From positions 1 through 64,000 of the forward strand of contig DATLXU010000136.1 in assembly GCA_035575515.1 (NCBI GenBank): DNA of 64,000 bases, read 5' to 3'. The DNA is from DATLXU01 sp035575515. Lineage in GTDB: Bacteria; Acidobacteriota; Blastocatellia; UBA7656. The notes under the pieces are model-generated. The model did no database searches. It had not been told where the DNA came from and saw only the letters and a list, made by a program, of their open reading frames with translations. The position numbers were made by a program, and so were the translations under genes. This document shows, in pieces, positions 63,129-64,000 of this stretch; the stretch's first letter is position 1; the number at the start of each line of letters is the position of its first letter.

Positions 63129-64000
63129 ATGAGCGTGGAAGTCAACAGCAAACAGCGCCTCGCGCAGCCGTACATGCGAGTGGTGATCGCCATCGGCATG
63201 GCCGCGCTTGCCTGGTCGCTGTGGCGACTGAAGGCTTCCACGCTCGACTGGCGCTTTCTGGTTCTCGCTTCGATCACGGTAGCCACAGGCTCACGCTTCA
63301 ACATCAACATTCCGCGATTCAAATCGAACGTATCCATCTCTGACGTGTTCATCTTCCTCGCGATGCTTCTCTTTGACGGAGAAGCTGCTATAGTGCTTGG
63401 CGCAATTGAAAGCTATTGCTCGTCTTTTCGCATCACGAAAAAACGACTGACAAGGCTTTTCAACGCTGCGGCGATGGCCTGTTCGATGTCGCTTACCGTG
63501 TTGATGCTGCGAGTTGCTTTCGGCAACATCGTCGAGATTGCTTCGGGCGATTTCCTGAAACTGGTAATGGCTACATGCGCAATGGCTGTCGTTCAATACT
63601 TCATCAACTCCTGCTCGATAGCAATTGCAGCGGCTTTGCGCGCGAATCAGCCCGTTTGGGATACCTGGAAGACGTACTATCTGTGGACAGCCATCAGTTA
63701 TTTCAGCGCGGCGCTCGCCGCAGGCGTGATAGTCAGGCTGAGTTCGATTTATGGCCTATACACCTTTGTTGCGGCTGCTCCAATCTTAGCCATCGTCTAT
63801 TTCACATACCAGACCTACCTCAAGAACATAGAGGCCTCAATGGCGCAGGCGGAGCTTGCCGAACGCCATCTGGCCGAGTTGCAGGAGAGCGAAGAGAGAT
63901 TTCGCAGCGCTTTCGACCATGCGCCGATAGGCATAGCGATTGTCTCGCCCGAAGGCCGCTGGCTCAGCGTCAATCGCTCGCTTTGCGAAATCGTTGGCTA
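63129..64000 (+). CDS. membrane sensor protein with PAS domain (cut by window edge)
   Basis: ATG 63129 opens MSVEVNSKQRLAQPYMRVVI and stays open for 290 codons to the window end. About eight hydrophobic segments (residues 15-225; MRVVIAIGMAALAWSLW, VSISDVFIFLAMLL, AAIVLGAIESY) form a membrane sensor domain. A coiled coil (about 230-255) leads to a PAS domain start (SEERFRSAFDHAPIGIAIVS). The output domain is missing; histidine kinase or GGDEF/EAL are the usual partners. AAAAGGA lies just before the ATG. Confidence 0.8.
   Translation, partial: MSVEVNSKQRLAQPYMRVVIAIGMAALAWSLWRLKASTLDWRFLVLASITVATGSRFNINIPRFKSNVSISDVFIFLAMLLFDGEAAIVLGAIESYCSSFRITKKRLTRLFNAAAMACSMSLTVLMLRVAFGNIVEIASGDFLKLVMATCAMAVVQYFINSCSIAIAAALRANQPVWDTWKTYYLWTAISYFSAALAAGVIVRLSSIYGLYTFVAAAPILAIVYFTYQTYLKNIEASMAQAELAERHLAELQESEERFRSAFDHAPIGIAIVSPEGRWLSVNRSLCEIVG

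Overview
This 64 kb window looks like chromosomal DNA of a free-living Gram-negative bacterium, most likely an Acidobacteriota of the Blastocatellia type. That assignment is an inference. It rests on a MacB/FtsX-like permease of the acidobacterial ADOP type, an Oar-like TonB-dependent receptor with an N-terminal carboxypeptidase-regulatory domain, a DUF2378/TIGR02265-like protein, GC-rich codon use with frequent GTG/TTG starts, and many small lineage-type hypothetical genes. No rRNA, tRNA, CRISPR array, phage or insertion sequence was recognised.

Layout. 1-5.4 kb (minus): receptor N-terminus, secreted S9 peptidase, and an acyl-CoA dehydrogenase/thiolase pair. 5.6-6.9 kb: Tat-exported Gfo/Idh/MocA oxidoreductase. 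6.9-11.9 kb: a CsbD-like stress protein beside a complete stressosome module (RsbR, RsbS, RsbT) that continues into an RsbT-like ATPase/PP2C fusion and an RsbT-like ATPase/histidine-kinase fusion. 11.9-13.5 kb: gene-poor, with a decayed ORF, hairpins and a 25-codon ORF with its own promoter, Shine-Dalgarno and terminator. 13.5-17.6 kb: ADOP permease and MFS exporter. 17.8-22.3 kb: a TPR-bearing sigma-54 activator diverging from a sigma-54-type promoter and four small genes, the last SemiSWEET-like. 22.2-25 kb: two methyltransferases and a geranylgeranyl-reductase-like flavoprotein. 25-33 kb: PDZ protein, K+ channel, glycosyltransferase, methyltransferase, small secreted proteins, Dabb protein and ClC channel. 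33-35 kb: mutL. 35-43.5 kb (minus): the membrane-arm genes of complex I (nuoA,H,J,K,L,M,N) without peripheral-arm genes. 43.9-49 kb: frameshifted zinc-ribbon gene, M23 peptidase, and an ECF sigma/anti-sigma operon with membrane proteins. 49-58 kb: flippase-like protein, nrdR, lon, LysM lytic transglycosylase behind a structured leader, DUF2378 protein, ABC exporter. 58-60.2 kb: a second ECF sigma factor with two anti-sigma proteins sharing a paralogous N-terminal domain. 60.8-64 kb: a subtilase with nine hexapeptide repeats and the start of a membrane PAS sensor.

The most unusual feature is not a gene. About 14 gene borders carry imperfect palindromes whose arms are tandem 7-base words (for example GGCAGTA, GGACAAA, AAATCCA, GTGAAAA, GGTGAAG, or a related GTAGGGGCAGGG word). 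Words differ between elements, but the two arms of each element are complementary. Three elements enclose the same central hairpin. Several supply the stop codon of the gene they abut, and one supplies a ribosome-binding site. They resemble the short tandemly repeated repetitive (STRR) heptamers known from filamentous cyanobacteria. The strongest protein-level candidate for a new system is the stressosome whose RsbT-type output appears wired to a histidine kinase.
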